The notes beneath the pieces were generated by a model. That model did not search any database, was not told the origin of the DNA, and saw nothing but the letters and a program-made list of their open reading frames with translations. A stretch of 64,000 nt of DNA from an uncultured Marvinbryantia sp. (GTDB lineage: Bacteria > Bacillota > Clostridia > Lachnospirales > Lachnospiraceae), in contig CAKRRF010000009.1 in assembly GCA_934394985.1 (NCBI GenBank), positions 1 to 64,000 on the forward strand. The letters run 5' to 3'. Made by a program: the position numbers and the translations under genes. Below are positions 45,708 to 54,114 of this stretch, piece after piece (within the stretch, counting starts at the first letter, position 1; each line of letters starts with the position of its first letter).

Positions 45708-46541
45708 TCACCATTCTTTTCCACAACTGTCACAATGCCATGTGACAGCGTAACGTTCAAATCTTCGTAAGCCAAAAGAGGACGACAGTGTCTTTTTCAT
45801 ATTACTCCATACTGAAATATGAGAAACATGAACACTTCCGCATCTTGGACAACGCACCTCCATTTTCTTTTTCCCGGCTTCCATTACTTTGTCTACATCA
45901 TTCTGGTCCTCCAGTTTTTTAAACTGTTCCTGCCAGAATTTTCGCTTCTGGACCTTACCAAATGCATATTCATAATAATTTGCCACTTTTTTATCCTTTG
46001 GATCCGCAGTCTTGCAGAGGTAAAAATAGGCTGAGGCTCTGATATAATCTTTTTTATTATGATAATAATACAGGCCAATATTTTTCATGGCACTGTTCCA
46101 GATCGGGCCTTTATCTTTTTCGACTTTTCCAAAATAAGAAACCGCTTTTTCCTGATCATCCGGAAATGGTGCATTGATTTTTGGCATGTATAGATTTCCC
46201 AGGAAAAAATAGGATGCACTGTTCAGCCTTGCAGATGCCTGAAAAGCTTCTTCTGTCTTTTTCATATATTCTTTTCGTTCCGGTCTCTCTTGCTGCGCCA
46301 GATTGAAATAAGCTGAACCAAGATTATTGTAAATAGCGGCATCCTTTGTAATCGAAAGTGCCTTTTCAAACATATCGATCGCCTTTTGCTGATCTGCCGC
46401 AATTTCTTTATAATAGTTTCCCAGTTCATTAAAAACCTGCGCAGATTCATTTTTCTCTGCAAGAGCCAGCAATGCCCGTTCTCTTTCTTCACCCTTCAGA
46501 TTTCTTGTCTCTTTCAACTGTGCCCTTAATCTATCATCCAT
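45708..46541 (-). CDS. TPR protein with C-terminal zinc ribbon
   Basis: 277-residue protein. Residues about 20-200 are tetratricopeptide-like repeats (SAQVFNELGNYYKEIAADQQKAIDMFEKAL and AIYNNLGSAYFNLAQ, in the translation). The end is a zinc ribbon with CPRCGSVHVSHIS and WHCDSCGKEW, giving two CxxC pairs. I choose MDDRLRAQLKE at 46541, preceded by AGAAGGAGA at long spacing; an upstream extension lacks homology. It is followed immediately by the methyltransferase, so the two may work together, perhaps on ribosomes or RNA. No function is known. Confidence 0.75.
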   Translation of the reverse strand: MDDRLRAQLKETRNLKGEERERALLALAEKNESAQVFNELGNYYKEIAADQQKAIDMFEKALSITKDAAIYNNLGSAYFNLAQQERPERKEYMKKTEEAFQASARLNSASYFFLGNLYMPKINAPFPDDQEKAVSYFGKVEKDKGPIWNSAMKNIGLYYYHNKKDYIRASAYFYLCKTADPKDKKVANYYEYAFGKVQKRKFWQEQFKKLEDQNDVDKVMEAGKKKMEVRCPRCGSVHVSHISVWSNMKKTLSSSFGLRRFERYAVTWHCDSCGKEW

Positions 46542-46655
46542 GTATTTTTTGTCTCCTTCTAAACAGTATAACCTTATACCAGCAGATCCTTTTTCCGTTG
46601 CCCAGACACCATAGGCCGACCGATACCGGCATACAATACCACAGTAATCATACAA

Positions 46656-46692
46656 TAAAAAGGCACGGACTTCAACAAAAAAGTCCGTGCCT
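46656..46692 (-). terminator. Terminator of the second TRAP operon
   Basis: AGGCACGGACTT and AAGTCCGTGCCT (46661-46692) form a perfect stem; TTTTTATTG follows on the minus strand. Confidence 0.92.
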
Positions 46693-46725
46693 GTAAATTC
46701 ACATTTATGAAATTATCTCGCAATC

Positions 46726-48027
46726 TTACACTGCGTATCCAACCAGACGTGGCAGGAACAGTGATACTGCCGGAACAAAGCTGAGTAACAGCAATGTAAT
46801 AATCATAGCAAGATAGAATGGCAGAGTTGCCTTTACGATCTTTTCAATCTTTACACCCGATACTGCAGAACCGATAAACAATACGGTACCTACCGGAGGT
46901 GTCAGCAGACCAATACCACAGTTCAAGATCATCATGATACCAAACTGGATCGGGCTAATACCGATAGAGGTTGCCAGTGGCAGAAGAATCGGAGTTGCAA
47001 TCAGAACGATTGGTGCCATATCCATGATACATCCCAGAACCAGCAGAATCAGGTTGATCAGCAGAGTCAGCAGAATCTTGTTCGTTGTAACAGATGTAAT
47101 TGCACTTGCAGCAAGATCTGGCACATGCAGATAAGTCAGACAGTAACCGAAGATACTGGATGTACCACAAAGGATCAGTACCATAGCCAGCGTATCGATA
47201 CATTCACCAAATACTGCCCAGAGGCTCTTCCAGTTCAGTTCTCTGTAGATTGCCATACTTACCAGTAAGCTGTACAGAACTGCAATAGCAGCGGACTCTG
47301 TAGCGGTAAATACACCACATACTACACCAACTACTACGATCAGGATCGCCAGCAGTGCCCAGATAGAAATTCTTAACTGATGGAAGAAATTCTTAATGGA
47401 GAATGCTTTTCCCTTTGGATAGTTTCTCTTCATAGAAATAATGTAAGAGAATACCATCAGGGATACTGCCAGAAGTGCTCCAGGAAGATATCCTGCCATA
47501 AACAGCGCACCAACGGAAATACCACCGGCTGCTGTACAGTAAATAACCATGTTATGAGATGGTGGAACCAGAAGTCCTTCTACAGAAGAAGTAATGGTAA
47601 CTGCTGTAGAGAAGTCAGCATCATAACCGGCTTCCACCATCATTGGGATCATCAGCTTACCTACAGAAGCAGTATCTGCTGCTGCAGATCCGGAGATACC
47701 ACCAAAGAAATAGGATGTTACGATGTTTACCATGGCAAGACCACCATGCATCCATCCAACCAGAGACTCAGCCAGTGCAACCAGCTTGTCTGAGATACCA
47801 CCTGCACCCATGATACTTCCCATTGTGATGAAGAATGGTACCGCCATCAGGGAAAAGGAATACACACCTTTTACCATCTGTGTAACAACTGTTGTATACG
47901 GAAGCTTTAAGTAAGTCAGGCAGAGGCAGGATGCAATCGCTACGGCAAATGCAATCTGCACACGTAATGCGACAAGTACTAAAAAGCCCACAATCAGAAT
48001 TAAAATAGCGATTCCGTTTGAACTCAT
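46726..48027 (-). CDS. TRAP transporter large permease (DctM-like), second system
   Basis: 433-residue DctM-family permease, clearly related to the protein at 15710-17014. Shared landmarks are VPFFITMGSIMGAGGISDKLVAL, FGGISGSAAADTASVGKLMIPMMVEAGYDADFS and GIGLLTPPVGTVLFIGSAVS (all within the translation). It is the last gene of dctP-dctQ-dctM and directly follows dctQ. Unlike the first system it has no catabolic genes next to it, so its cargo is unknown. Confidence 0.94.
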   Translation of the reverse strand: MSSNGIAILILIVGFLVLVALRVQIAFAVAIASCLCLTYLKLPYTTVVTQMVKGVYSFSLMAVPFFITMGSIMGAGGISDKLVALAESLVGWMHGGLAMVNIVTSYFFGGISGSAAADTASVGKLMIPMMVEAGYDADFSTAVTITSSVEGLLVPPSHNMVIYCTAAGGISVGALFMAGYLPGALLAVSLMVFSYIISMKRNYPKGKAFSIKNFFHQLRISIWALLAILIVVVGVVCGVFTATESAAIAVLYSLLVSMAIYRELNWKSLWAVFGECIDTLAMVLILCGTSSIFGYCLTYLHVPDLAASAITSVTTNKILLTLLINLILLVLGCIMDMAPIVLIATPILLPLATSIGISPIQFGIMMILNCGIGLLTPPVGTVLFIGSAVSGVKIEKIVKATLPFYLAMIITLLLLSFVPAVSLFLPRLVGYAV

Positions 48028-48028
48028 A

Positions 48029-48541
48029 TTATTTGTCCTCCTTTCCTGACAGTTTTTTCACGTCTTTTAACAATACTTCAAGAATAAATATACAAATGAT
48101 AATACCTGCAATCGGAACACCTGCATACATCCAGAACTTGGACAATGCCGGAAGTGTTGCATATTTTACACGGCTTCCTACGGTAGTTGCAGTATTAAAT
48201 CCTTCATAAATCATAATGATGGAGAATGCCAGAATCAGAAGATCAGCAAAAATATCCAGAACCTGACACAGTTTTTTTGGCAGGAACTCATCCAGAGAGG
48301 TCATACGGATATGGGTTCCTTTTCTGACTGCAAGTGCTGCTGCCAGAAATGCCATATAAGTCATCAGAGTCAATACTACTTCTTCACTCCATGCCGGATC
48401 TTTAAAAAGCGGAATAAATTTACCAACATAACGTCCTGCTACTGCATAAGATGTAATCAGAATATCAGCAATCAGTGCAAGCTTACAGATCAGCATAACC
48501 AGAGCATAGAGTTTATCTAATACACGTTCTATTGCTTTCAT
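48029..48541 (-). CDS. TRAP transporter small permease (DctQ-like), second system
   Basis: 170-residue protein with four hydrophobic segments and the family block FKDPAWSEEVVLTLMTYMAFLAAALAVRKGTHIRMTSL. It pairs with the large permease one nt away. GAAAGGG precedes the ATG at 48541. The gap to dctP carries a hairpin as in the first TRAP operon. Confidence 0.93.
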   Translation of the reverse strand: MKAIERVLDKLYALVMLICKLALIADILITSYAVAGRYVGKFIPLFKDPAWSEEVVLTLMTYMAFLAAALAVRKGTHIRMTSLDEFLPKKLCQVLDIFADLLILAFSIIMIYEGFNTATTVGSRVKYATLPALSKFWMYAGVPIAGIIICIFILEVLLKDVKKLSGKEDK

Positions 48542-48588
48542 TTACGAAAACCCTTTCTTTCAAAACTCAAGACAGCATTCAAAAAGTC

Positions 48589-48618
48589 ATTCCCATCTGA
48601 GAAGACACAGATGGGAAT
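48589..48618 (-). promoter_or_regulatory. Intercistronic hairpin between dctP and dctQ, second system
   Basis: ATTCCCATCTG (48589-48599) pairs with CAGATGGGAAT (48608-48618). No T-run follows on the minus strand. It matches in position the hairpin at 17597-17670 and probably protects the binding-protein message. Confidence 0.6.
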
Positions 48619-48651
48619 CAAACTTCTTATGCTGTGATCAACATTTCAACC

Positions 48652-49644
48652 TTATTCAGCAAGATCTACGATTGCCTGATAGAAATCTTCGATACCCTTT
48701 GTGTTTTCTGCAACTACATCTGCAACTGCTTCTTTGTAAGGTGTCTTGTCTTCTACTGTTGTAAATACAACGCCCTTTTCTTCCAGAGCTTTCATACAAT
48801 CTTCGTCTGTCTGAGCTGCCTGTTCTTTGTTGAATTCCTGAGCTTTCAGAGCTGCTTCCTGAACTGCTGCGAACTGTTCGTCTGTCAGTTTGGATTTTGC
48901 AAGGTCAGAAATAATATAAACTGCATTACCAAGTGTATGCTCGTCAAGAATTACGTTAGGAGCTACTTCATTGAATGCGTTCATCTGGTATGGGGAAAGT
49001 GGCTGTTCTGCACCGTCAACTACACCAGACTGAAGGGAAGTATAAAGTTCACCGGAAGAGATAACTGTCGGTGATGCACCAAGTCCTTCTACGATACCAC
49101 GCATGATTGGGTCATCAGCAACACGGATCTTCTTGCCTGCGATATCAGCGATATCTGTTACAGCATCTTTGAAGAAGAAGCTTCTGAATCCTTCTTCGTA
49201 GAAGCTCAGTCCTGTTACACCAAGTGTGGAGATTTCATCAAAAATCTGGCCCTTCAGATCTTCTGATTCAGCTACTGCCCAGAAGTGGTCACGGCTGTCG
49301 AATAAGTAAGGAAGACCAAGAGCTGCTGTCTTAGGGCAGCTGTAGTTTGTCAGTCTGGAAGTAGTAACACGTTCGATATCTACTGTACCAGCCTGTGCCA
49401 GCATACCATCAAGAATTTCTGTTTCACTTCCAAGTACCTTAGAGCACTGTACATCGATTTCAACTGCACCGTCTGTCAGTTCTGCAACCTGCTCTTTGAA
49501 GTAGTTAGCAACTTTTCCGGACAGAGAATCTTCTGAGTTTTCTTCAGCGAAAACCAGAGTCACATCTGCTGCTGATACAGATGCACATGCGGAAACTGCT
49601 ACAAGTCCTGCTACTGCTGCTGCGCTTAATAATTTTTTGTTCAT
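48652..49644 (-). CDS. TRAP transporter substrate-binding protein (DctP-like), second system
   Basis: 330-residue secreted receptor. The signal peptide MNKKLLSAAAVAGLVAVSACASVSA can be read two ways: VSAC is an acceptable lipobox (Cys20), and SVSA|AD is a good signal peptidase I site. The mature part shows DctP landmarks CSKVLGSETEILDGMLAQAG, IAGKKIRVADDPIMRGIVEGLGASPTVISSGELYTSLQSGVVDGAEQPLS, and SKLTDEQFAAVQEAA. First gene of its operon. The ligand is not deducible; acidic sugars or dicarboxylates are typical for the family. Confidence 0.93.
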   Translation of the reverse strand: MNKKLLSAAAVAGLVAVSACASVSAADVTLVFAEENSEDSLSGKVANYFKEQVAELTDGAVEIDVQCSKVLGSETEILDGMLAQAGTVDIERVTTSRLTNYSCPKTAALGLPYLFDSRDHFWAVAESEDLKGQIFDEISTLGVTGLSFYEEGFRSFFFKDAVTDIADIAGKKIRVADDPIMRGIVEGLGASPTVISSGELYTSLQSGVVDGAEQPLSPYQMNAFNEVAPNVILDEHTLGNAVYIISDLAKSKLTDEQFAAVQEAALKAQEFNKEQAAQTDEDCMKALEEKGVVFTTVEDKTPYKEAVADVVAENTKGIEDFYQAIVDLAE

Positions 49645-49708
49645 TTCTTTCTCTCCTTGTTTGTATATTTTGTGCCTTCTGTCAAAAGACAGCTGCTGGT
49701 ACCCGTGT

Positions 49709-49746
49709 ATTATATATTTTTTTATCGTACAACCGGTATACCGCTT
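49709..49746 (-). promoter_or_regulatory. Second TRAP operon promoter with CGGTATACCG palindrome
   Basis: A minus-strand -10 TATAAT lies at 49714-49709. The expected -35 position is covered by AACCGGTATACCGCTT (49731-49746), whose centre CGGTATACCG is a perfect 10-bp palindrome. The -35 itself is poor, so the palindrome may be an operator or activator site. The same 11-mer CCGGTATACCG recurs upstream of trkA (59448-59458). Confidence 0.5.
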
Positions 49747-49922
49747 TAGTCAGTTTAACATTAAACACTATAAAAAGCAAGCGGTTTTTGATGATATGAC
49801 CATTTGTTAATTTTTTCCCAGGAACTTTTCTTCTGTTATCAGAAATAGCGTTGTTTTTTCAAACATTCAGACCGATTTTACAGAAATTTTTCAACTATTC
49901 GCATCCTTATCTCAGCTGTTGC

Positions 49923-50513
49923 TTACCATCTTCTGCAATTGCGGCAGCGACATCTCCTGTGATACATTTCATCCTGCAGCAGCACCTGAATCAGATCTCC
50001 GAACCAGTTTATATTTCTTCTCGGACAAGGATACTTTGTTGGCTGTGAACATGGCGAAGGCGGTGTTGCCATACGATGATTCATCACATATATGTCTTCC
50101 TCCTGCTGCTGTGCCAGTTCTTCCTCCCATTGCTCCATTTTTTCCCTCATTTTCCCTTCAATTCCTTCTGCCAGTTCCTGAATCCGCTGTTTTTCAGGCA
50201 TCTCATCAAACATAATGCTGCCCTCATACTCCATACTGTCACAGACACGTTCCACTTCTCCCAGAATCTGGCGGATTCTCGATGGATACAGATCTTTTAA
50301 TCTGGCAAGATCTTCTTCATCCTGTCTGAGCAATTCCTTCCATACGACAGGTTCCTTATCCAGATATCCCAGATCCGGTTTTTCCGTTTGCAGCATTTCC
50401 ATCTGCTCCCCTTCCGTCCGCTTCGGTTCCCAGTCTCCTGACATCATCTGGTCGCAATTGGGATAACATGGACAGTGCTGTACGCCACAGCATTCTCTTT
50501 TTTTCATTTCCAT
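49923..50513 (-). CDS. Cys-rich hypothetical protein
   Basis: 196-residue protein that I do not recognise. The N-terminus is Cys-rich (CCGVQHCPCYPNCDQMM). The middle is an acidic helical coiled coil (residues about 55-140). The end is basic and Cys-rich (YHRRCRCRNCRRW). Two separate Cys clusters around a coiled coil could suggest a spore-coat or metal-binding protein, but this is speculation. AGGAG lies 5 nt before the ATG at 50513; ATG two codons later is an alternative. It is 54 nt downstream of the rluA-family gene. Confidence 0.7.
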   Translation of the reverse strand: MEMKKRECCGVQHCPCYPNCDQMMSGDWEPKRTEGEQMEMLQTEKPDLGYLDKEPVVWKELLRQDEEDLARLKDLYPSRIRQILGEVERVCDSMEYEGSIMFDEMPEKQRIQELAEGIEGKMREKMEQWEEELAQQQEEDIYVMNHRMATPPSPCSQPTKYPCPRRNINWFGDLIQVLLQDEMYHRRCRCRNCRRW

Positions 50514-50567
50514 AAAGACTCCTGTTACAGGTTTTCTTTATAAGATATGTTCTTTTCACAGATCCTG

Positions 50568-51236
50568 TCATTCTTCCTGCCCGAATAACTCAAACGCTCC
50601 GCCTTCCGGTTCACAGGTAAACGTCATCTGTTTTCCGGTTGCCGGATGCAGCAGCTGCAGCCGATATGCACACAAAGCAATCTGTTCTCCTTTTTCTGCA
50701 TTTGGATTATACTTCTGATCTCCTGCCAGTGGCATATGCGCCGCCGCCATCTGCACACGGATCTGATGATGTCGTCCGGTAAACAATTCAATTTCCAGCA
50801 GCGACTGTGCATCCTTTTCTTCCAGTACCCGATACTGAAGTGTTGCTTTTTTTGCACCAACTGTCTTTTCGCTGACTGCTTCCGAACAATTCGTCTTTCC
50901 ATTTTTCTTCAGAAAATGCACCAGTGTTCCTTCTTTTTCTGTCAAAGAGCCACAAACAACCGCTTTATAATACTTCTTCATGCGTCCATCCTGCACCTGA
51001 GTACTTAATGCTGCCGCACTTTTCGCATTTTTTGCAAATACCACCAGCCCCTGCACCGGCTGATCCAGTCGATGAATCACTCCCAGATAAGGATTTGTTT
51101 TTCCCTCTTTTTCAAAAAGATATGTCTTCAGAATGCTTTCCAGATCTTTTTTTCCAAAAGATGCATTCTGAACTGCAAGACCTGATGGTTTCCGGCACAC
51201 GATCATATGCCGGTCTTCATATATCATATATTCCAT
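50568..51236 (-). CDS. RluA-family pseudouridine synthase
   Basis: 222-residue enzyme that isomerises uridine in RNA. The catalytic Asp is in GVIHRLDQPVQGLVVFAKN; other landmarks are the KYYKAVVCG strand and LFTGRHHQIRVQMAAAHMPLAGDQKY. No S4 domain is present, so it belongs to the short RluA branch. Start 51236 (MEYMIYED) has AAAGGAG upstream; a 24-codon longer frame overlaps the csp terminator. The exact RNA site is not predictable. Confidence 0.92.
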   Translation of the reverse strand: MEYMIYEDRHMIVCRKPSGLAVQNASFGKKDLESILKTYLFEKEGKTNPYLGVIHRLDQPVQGLVVFAKNAKSAAALSTQVQDGRMKKYYKAVVCGSLTEKEGTLVHFLKKNGKTNCSEAVSEKTVGAKKATLQYRVLEEKDAQSLLEIELFTGRHHQIRVQMAAAHMPLAGDQKYNPNAEKGEQIALCAYRLQLLHPATGKQMTFTCEPEGGAFELFGQEE

Positions 51237-51290
51237 ACGTTCTCCTTTTCTATTCTGAGCTTTCCAGAAAACTCTTCCCTGTAAACTGAA

Positions 51291-51320
51291 AAAAGGACTC
51301 CCGATCAAGGGAATCCTTTT
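51291..51320 (-). terminator. Terminator of the cold-shock gene
   Basis: AAAAGGACTCCC and GGGAATCCTTTT pair around GATCAA, with a T-run on the minus strand. Confidence 0.9.
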
Positions 51321-51345
51321 CTACGCCTCATTAGATTAATCTCTA

Positions 51346-51546
51346 TTATAATTTAACAACGTTAGCTGCCTGCATTCCGCGAGCACCTTCTGTTAAATCG
51401 TAAGAAACAGCCTGACCTTCTTCCAGAGACTTGAATCCTTCACCCTGGATAGCTGAGAAATGTACGAATACATCTGCTCCGTCTTCACCTGTGATAAATC
51501 CATAACCTTTTTCTGCGTTGAACCATTTAACTGTACCCTTATTCAT
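51346..51546 (-). CDS. csp: Cold-shock family protein
   Basis: 66-residue OB-fold RNA chaperone with the RNP motifs KGYGFI and VFVHFSAI ([20 protein letters not shown] at the start). Length is exactly that of CspA/CspB proteins. Start 51546 follows TGGAGGTACC; a 16-codon extension is not credible. It has a perfect promoter and about 70 nt of 5' leader, as is common for csp genes regulated post-transcriptionally. Confidence 0.96.
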   Translation of the reverse strand: MNKGTVKWFNAEKGYGFITGEDGADVFVHFSAIQGEGFKSLEEGQAVSYDLTEGARGMQAANVVKL

Positions 51547-51621
51547 CTTGGTACCTCCATAAAAATATTGAGCAAATGCCTTCTTGCCGGACACCTTGCC
51601 TGAATCATAACTACGCCCCCA

Positions 51622-51650
51622 ATTATATGCGAAAATACCACAAATGTCAA
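51622..51650 (-). promoter_or_regulatory. Cold-shock gene promoter
   Basis: Perfect consensus on the minus strand: -35 TTGACA (51650-51645), 17 bp, -10 TATAAT (51627-51622). Confidence 0.92.
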
Positions 51651-51693
51651 GTTGATTTTATCCTCAAAACCCGCCACATTCAACAGTTTTCCG

Positions 51694-52974
51694 TCATTTT
51701 TCGCTCTTTGGTTTTTTCTGATTTTCCGGTGTCACGGCACCATAAATCTCCATCGGTACATAGGCTTTGACATAGATTCCATCTCCCTGATATTCTTCCG
51801 CCAGCAGCTGCCCGTACTTTCGGATCAGTTGAATCAATCCGGCGTCTTTATAATCATAAAAACGTTCAATCAGCACGTTTTTTTCATTGAGCAGATCCTC
51901 CAGAATCTGCTTTACCTCTTCCAGGCCTTCTCCCCATTTTGCCGAAATCTTTACTGTTTTTTCTGCCTTCAGATCTCTCGTTGTATCACCGTCTGTCATC
52001 TTATCCTGCTTGTTAAACAGTGTGACAATCTTCTTATCGGTTACCCCCAGATTTTTCAGCGTATCGTAGACCACATACATTTGCTGATCCATCTGTGGAC
52101 TGGATGCATCTACCACATGTAAAATCATATCTGCGTATTTGGCCTCCTCCAGTGTGCTGCGAAAAGCATCAATCAAATGGTGCGGAAGCTTGCGGATAAA
52201 TCCTACAGTATCCGTTAGCAAAATCTCCTGTCCGGAAGGCAATTCCAGTATTCTGGTGGTCGGATCCAGTGTAGCAAACAGTTTATCCTCTTCCAGCACC
52301 TGCGCTCCTGTCAATGTGTTCAGTAAAGTAGATTTCCCTGCATTGGTATATCCCACGATTGCAATCACTGCTGTGGACTTTCTGCTCCTCTTACTTCTGG
52401 CCACTTCCCGGTGACGCTTTACATCTTCCAGCTCACGATTCAACTGTGCAATTCTGCTCTTAATCAGCCGACGGTCCATTTCCAGCTTTTTCTCACCCGG
52501 TCCTCTGGTGCCAATCCCGCCACCCAGACGTGACAGGGAACTTCCAAGCCCCACCAGTCGTGCCTGACGATATTTCAACTGGGCCAGTTCCACCTGGATC
52601 TTTCCTTCACTGGTAGATGCCCTTGAGGCAAAAATATCCAGAATAATCAGTGTCCGGTCCATTACCTTCAAATCCAGTTCTTCTTCCAGATTTTTCAGCT
52701 GAGCCGGTGTCAGTTCATCATCGCAGATAATACCGGTCGCTTCTACCTCATATGCCAGCTGCTGCACTTCTGCAATCTTTCCGCTGCCAATATAGGTTCC
52801 CGGATGAATCTGCTCCCGGTTCTGGATCACGCGTCCCACCGTCACTGCTCCCGCAGTCTTTGCCAGTTCTTCCAGTTCATCCAGGGACTGAACCGTATCA
52901 TCTCCCTCTCCGGTACTCACGCCAACTAAAATGACTCTTTCTTCCACTTCTTCTATAATATCAAATCCTGTCAT
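51694..52974 (-). CDS. hflX: GTPase HflX
   Basis: 426-residue ribosome-associated GTPase that splits stalled 70S ribosomes. It has the N-terminal HflX domain (PGTYIGSGKIAEVQ...DDELTPAQLKNLEE), the Gly-rich linker SLSRLGGGIGTRGPGEKKLE, the G1 loop GYTNAGKSTLLN, G3 LTDTVGFIRKLP, and G4 FNKQDK. GGGAGCGGG precedes the ATG. It lies 9 nt after a TPR lipoprotein gene, so the two are probably cotranscribed. Confidence 0.96.
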   Translation of the reverse strand: MTGFDIIEEVEERVILVGVSTGEGDDTVQSLDELEELAKTAGAVTVGRVIQNREQIHPGTYIGSGKIAEVQQLAYEVEATGIICDDELTPAQLKNLEEELDLKVMDRTLIILDIFASRASTSEGKIQVELAQLKYRQARLVGLGSSLSRLGGGIGTRGPGEKKLEMDRRLIKSRIAQLNRELEDVKRHREVARSKRSRKSTAVIAIVGYTNAGKSTLLNTLTGAQVLEEDKLFATLDPTTRILELPSGQEILLTDTVGFIRKLPHHLIDAFRSTLEEAKYADMILHVVDASSPQMDQQMYVVYDTLKNLGVTDKKIVTLFNKQDKMTDGDTTRDLKAEKTVKISAKWGEGLEEVKQILEDLLNEKNVLIERFYDYKDAGLIQLIRKYGQLLAEEYQGDGIYVKAYVPMEIYGAVTPENQKKPKSEK

Positions 52975-52983
52975 ACCCGCTCC

Positions 52984-53934
52984 CTACCTGGTACTCAAGA
53001 AATCATACTCTTTCTGTCCGGCCTCATCATCCGGATAAAGCTGCATGAATTCTTCCGCTTTTTGTCTGGCTGTCTGAAAATCCTGTTTCTTTTCATATAT
53101 CACAATTTCGTTATACAGCAGATCTCTTTTTGAAGAATCTGATACATCCAGAGACAGCCCGGTCTGGATATCCTGCAGTGCTGTATCATAATCTCCGTCC
53201 GCCATATCACACAGCGCAATTCCATTGTAACTTTCTGCTGTCTCTCCAAAAGTCTCCTTATATTGCTGATATACAACCCATGCAGACTGCGTATCTCCCT
53301 GCGCCAGATAAACCTGTCCCATCAGACGCATAGCCTCTTCTTTTTTTGCCTCTACCGATGGTGCCAGAGCAGCTGCCGCTTTTTCATAATCTCCCAGATA
53401 ATAGTAGATACTGCCTTTCTGGTAATCATCTTCCATATCCGTGGATTCCTGATTCAGTGCCTGCTGAAGATACTGATCTCCAACTGCCGACTGACTGATC
53501 TCTTCATACTGACGATAAATATTCAATGCCATGGCATAATTCTTCGGTTCCAGTGCAACTGCCCCGTCAAAATCTGCTTTGGCTGCATCTGACTCTCCCA
53601 GCTTCAAAAATGCCACGCCACGCATATAATATGCATCTGCATTTTCTCCCAGTGTCAGTATTCTGGTACAGGTATCTTTCAGGCTCTCATAGTCTTCCAT
53701 CTTCATCTGACAGGCTGCTTCGTAAAGAGCGATATCCGTCTTTGTCTCCGGCATTTTTTCATCGCACAATGCATATGCCTCTTCAAACGAAGATACCGCC
53801 TGCTCGTACTGAGCCTGCCCCATAGCAGAAATACCCGCATCTCTGGCTGCTTCCAGATTTTCTCTGGTTTTATCCTGGCATCCTGTCAAAAGCAGCATCA
53901 CTGCTGCCAGTGTCAAAAGGTTTCTCTTTTTCAT
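52984..53934 (-). CDS. TPR-repeat lipoprotein
   Basis: 316-residue surface lipoprotein. The signal peptide MKKRNLLTLAAVMLLLTGC ends in a clear lipobox (LLTGC, lipidated Cys19). Residues about 35-310 are tandem TPR units (AQYEQAVSSFEEAYALC, ADAYYMRGVAFLKLGESDAAKADFDGAVAL and others). TPR lipoproteins usually scaffold envelope complexes; the partner here is unknown. It is upstream of hflX with 9 nt between them. Confidence 0.85.
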   Translation of the reverse strand: MKKRNLLTLAAVMLLLTGCQDKTRENLEAARDAGISAMGQAQYEQAVSSFEEAYALCDEKMPETKTDIALYEAACQMKMEDYESLKDTCTRILTLGENADAYYMRGVAFLKLGESDAAKADFDGAVALEPKNYAMALNIYRQYEEISQSAVGDQYLQQALNQESTDMEDDYQKGSIYYYLGDYEKAAAALAPSVEAKKEEAMRLMGQVYLAQGDTQSAWVVYQQYKETFGETAESYNGIALCDMADGDYDTALQDIQTGLSLDVSDSSKRDLLYNEIVIYEKKQDFQTARQKAEEFMQLYPDDEAGQKEYDFLSTR

Positions 53935-54056
53935 ATATGATTTGTTCCTCCGGAATATTCTCTCCCATACTCTGAATGTCCATGCCGTCTGACAGAGGCA
54001 TTTTCATTCTGAAAGTGGTTTCTGTCCGCTTTCTTTTCTCGTCATAACGCAGGACA

Positions 54057-54078
54057 GGGGATCAGTTTCCTGATCCCC
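54057..54078. terminator. Hairpin after putP
   Basis: GGGGATCAG and CTGATCCCC pair around TTTC. There is no T-run on the minus strand (TGTCCTGCG), so terminator function is uncertain. Confidence 0.45.
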
Positions 54079-54114
54079 ATCATCATAACATACTTTACTT
54101 TTCTTGCAAAGTGG

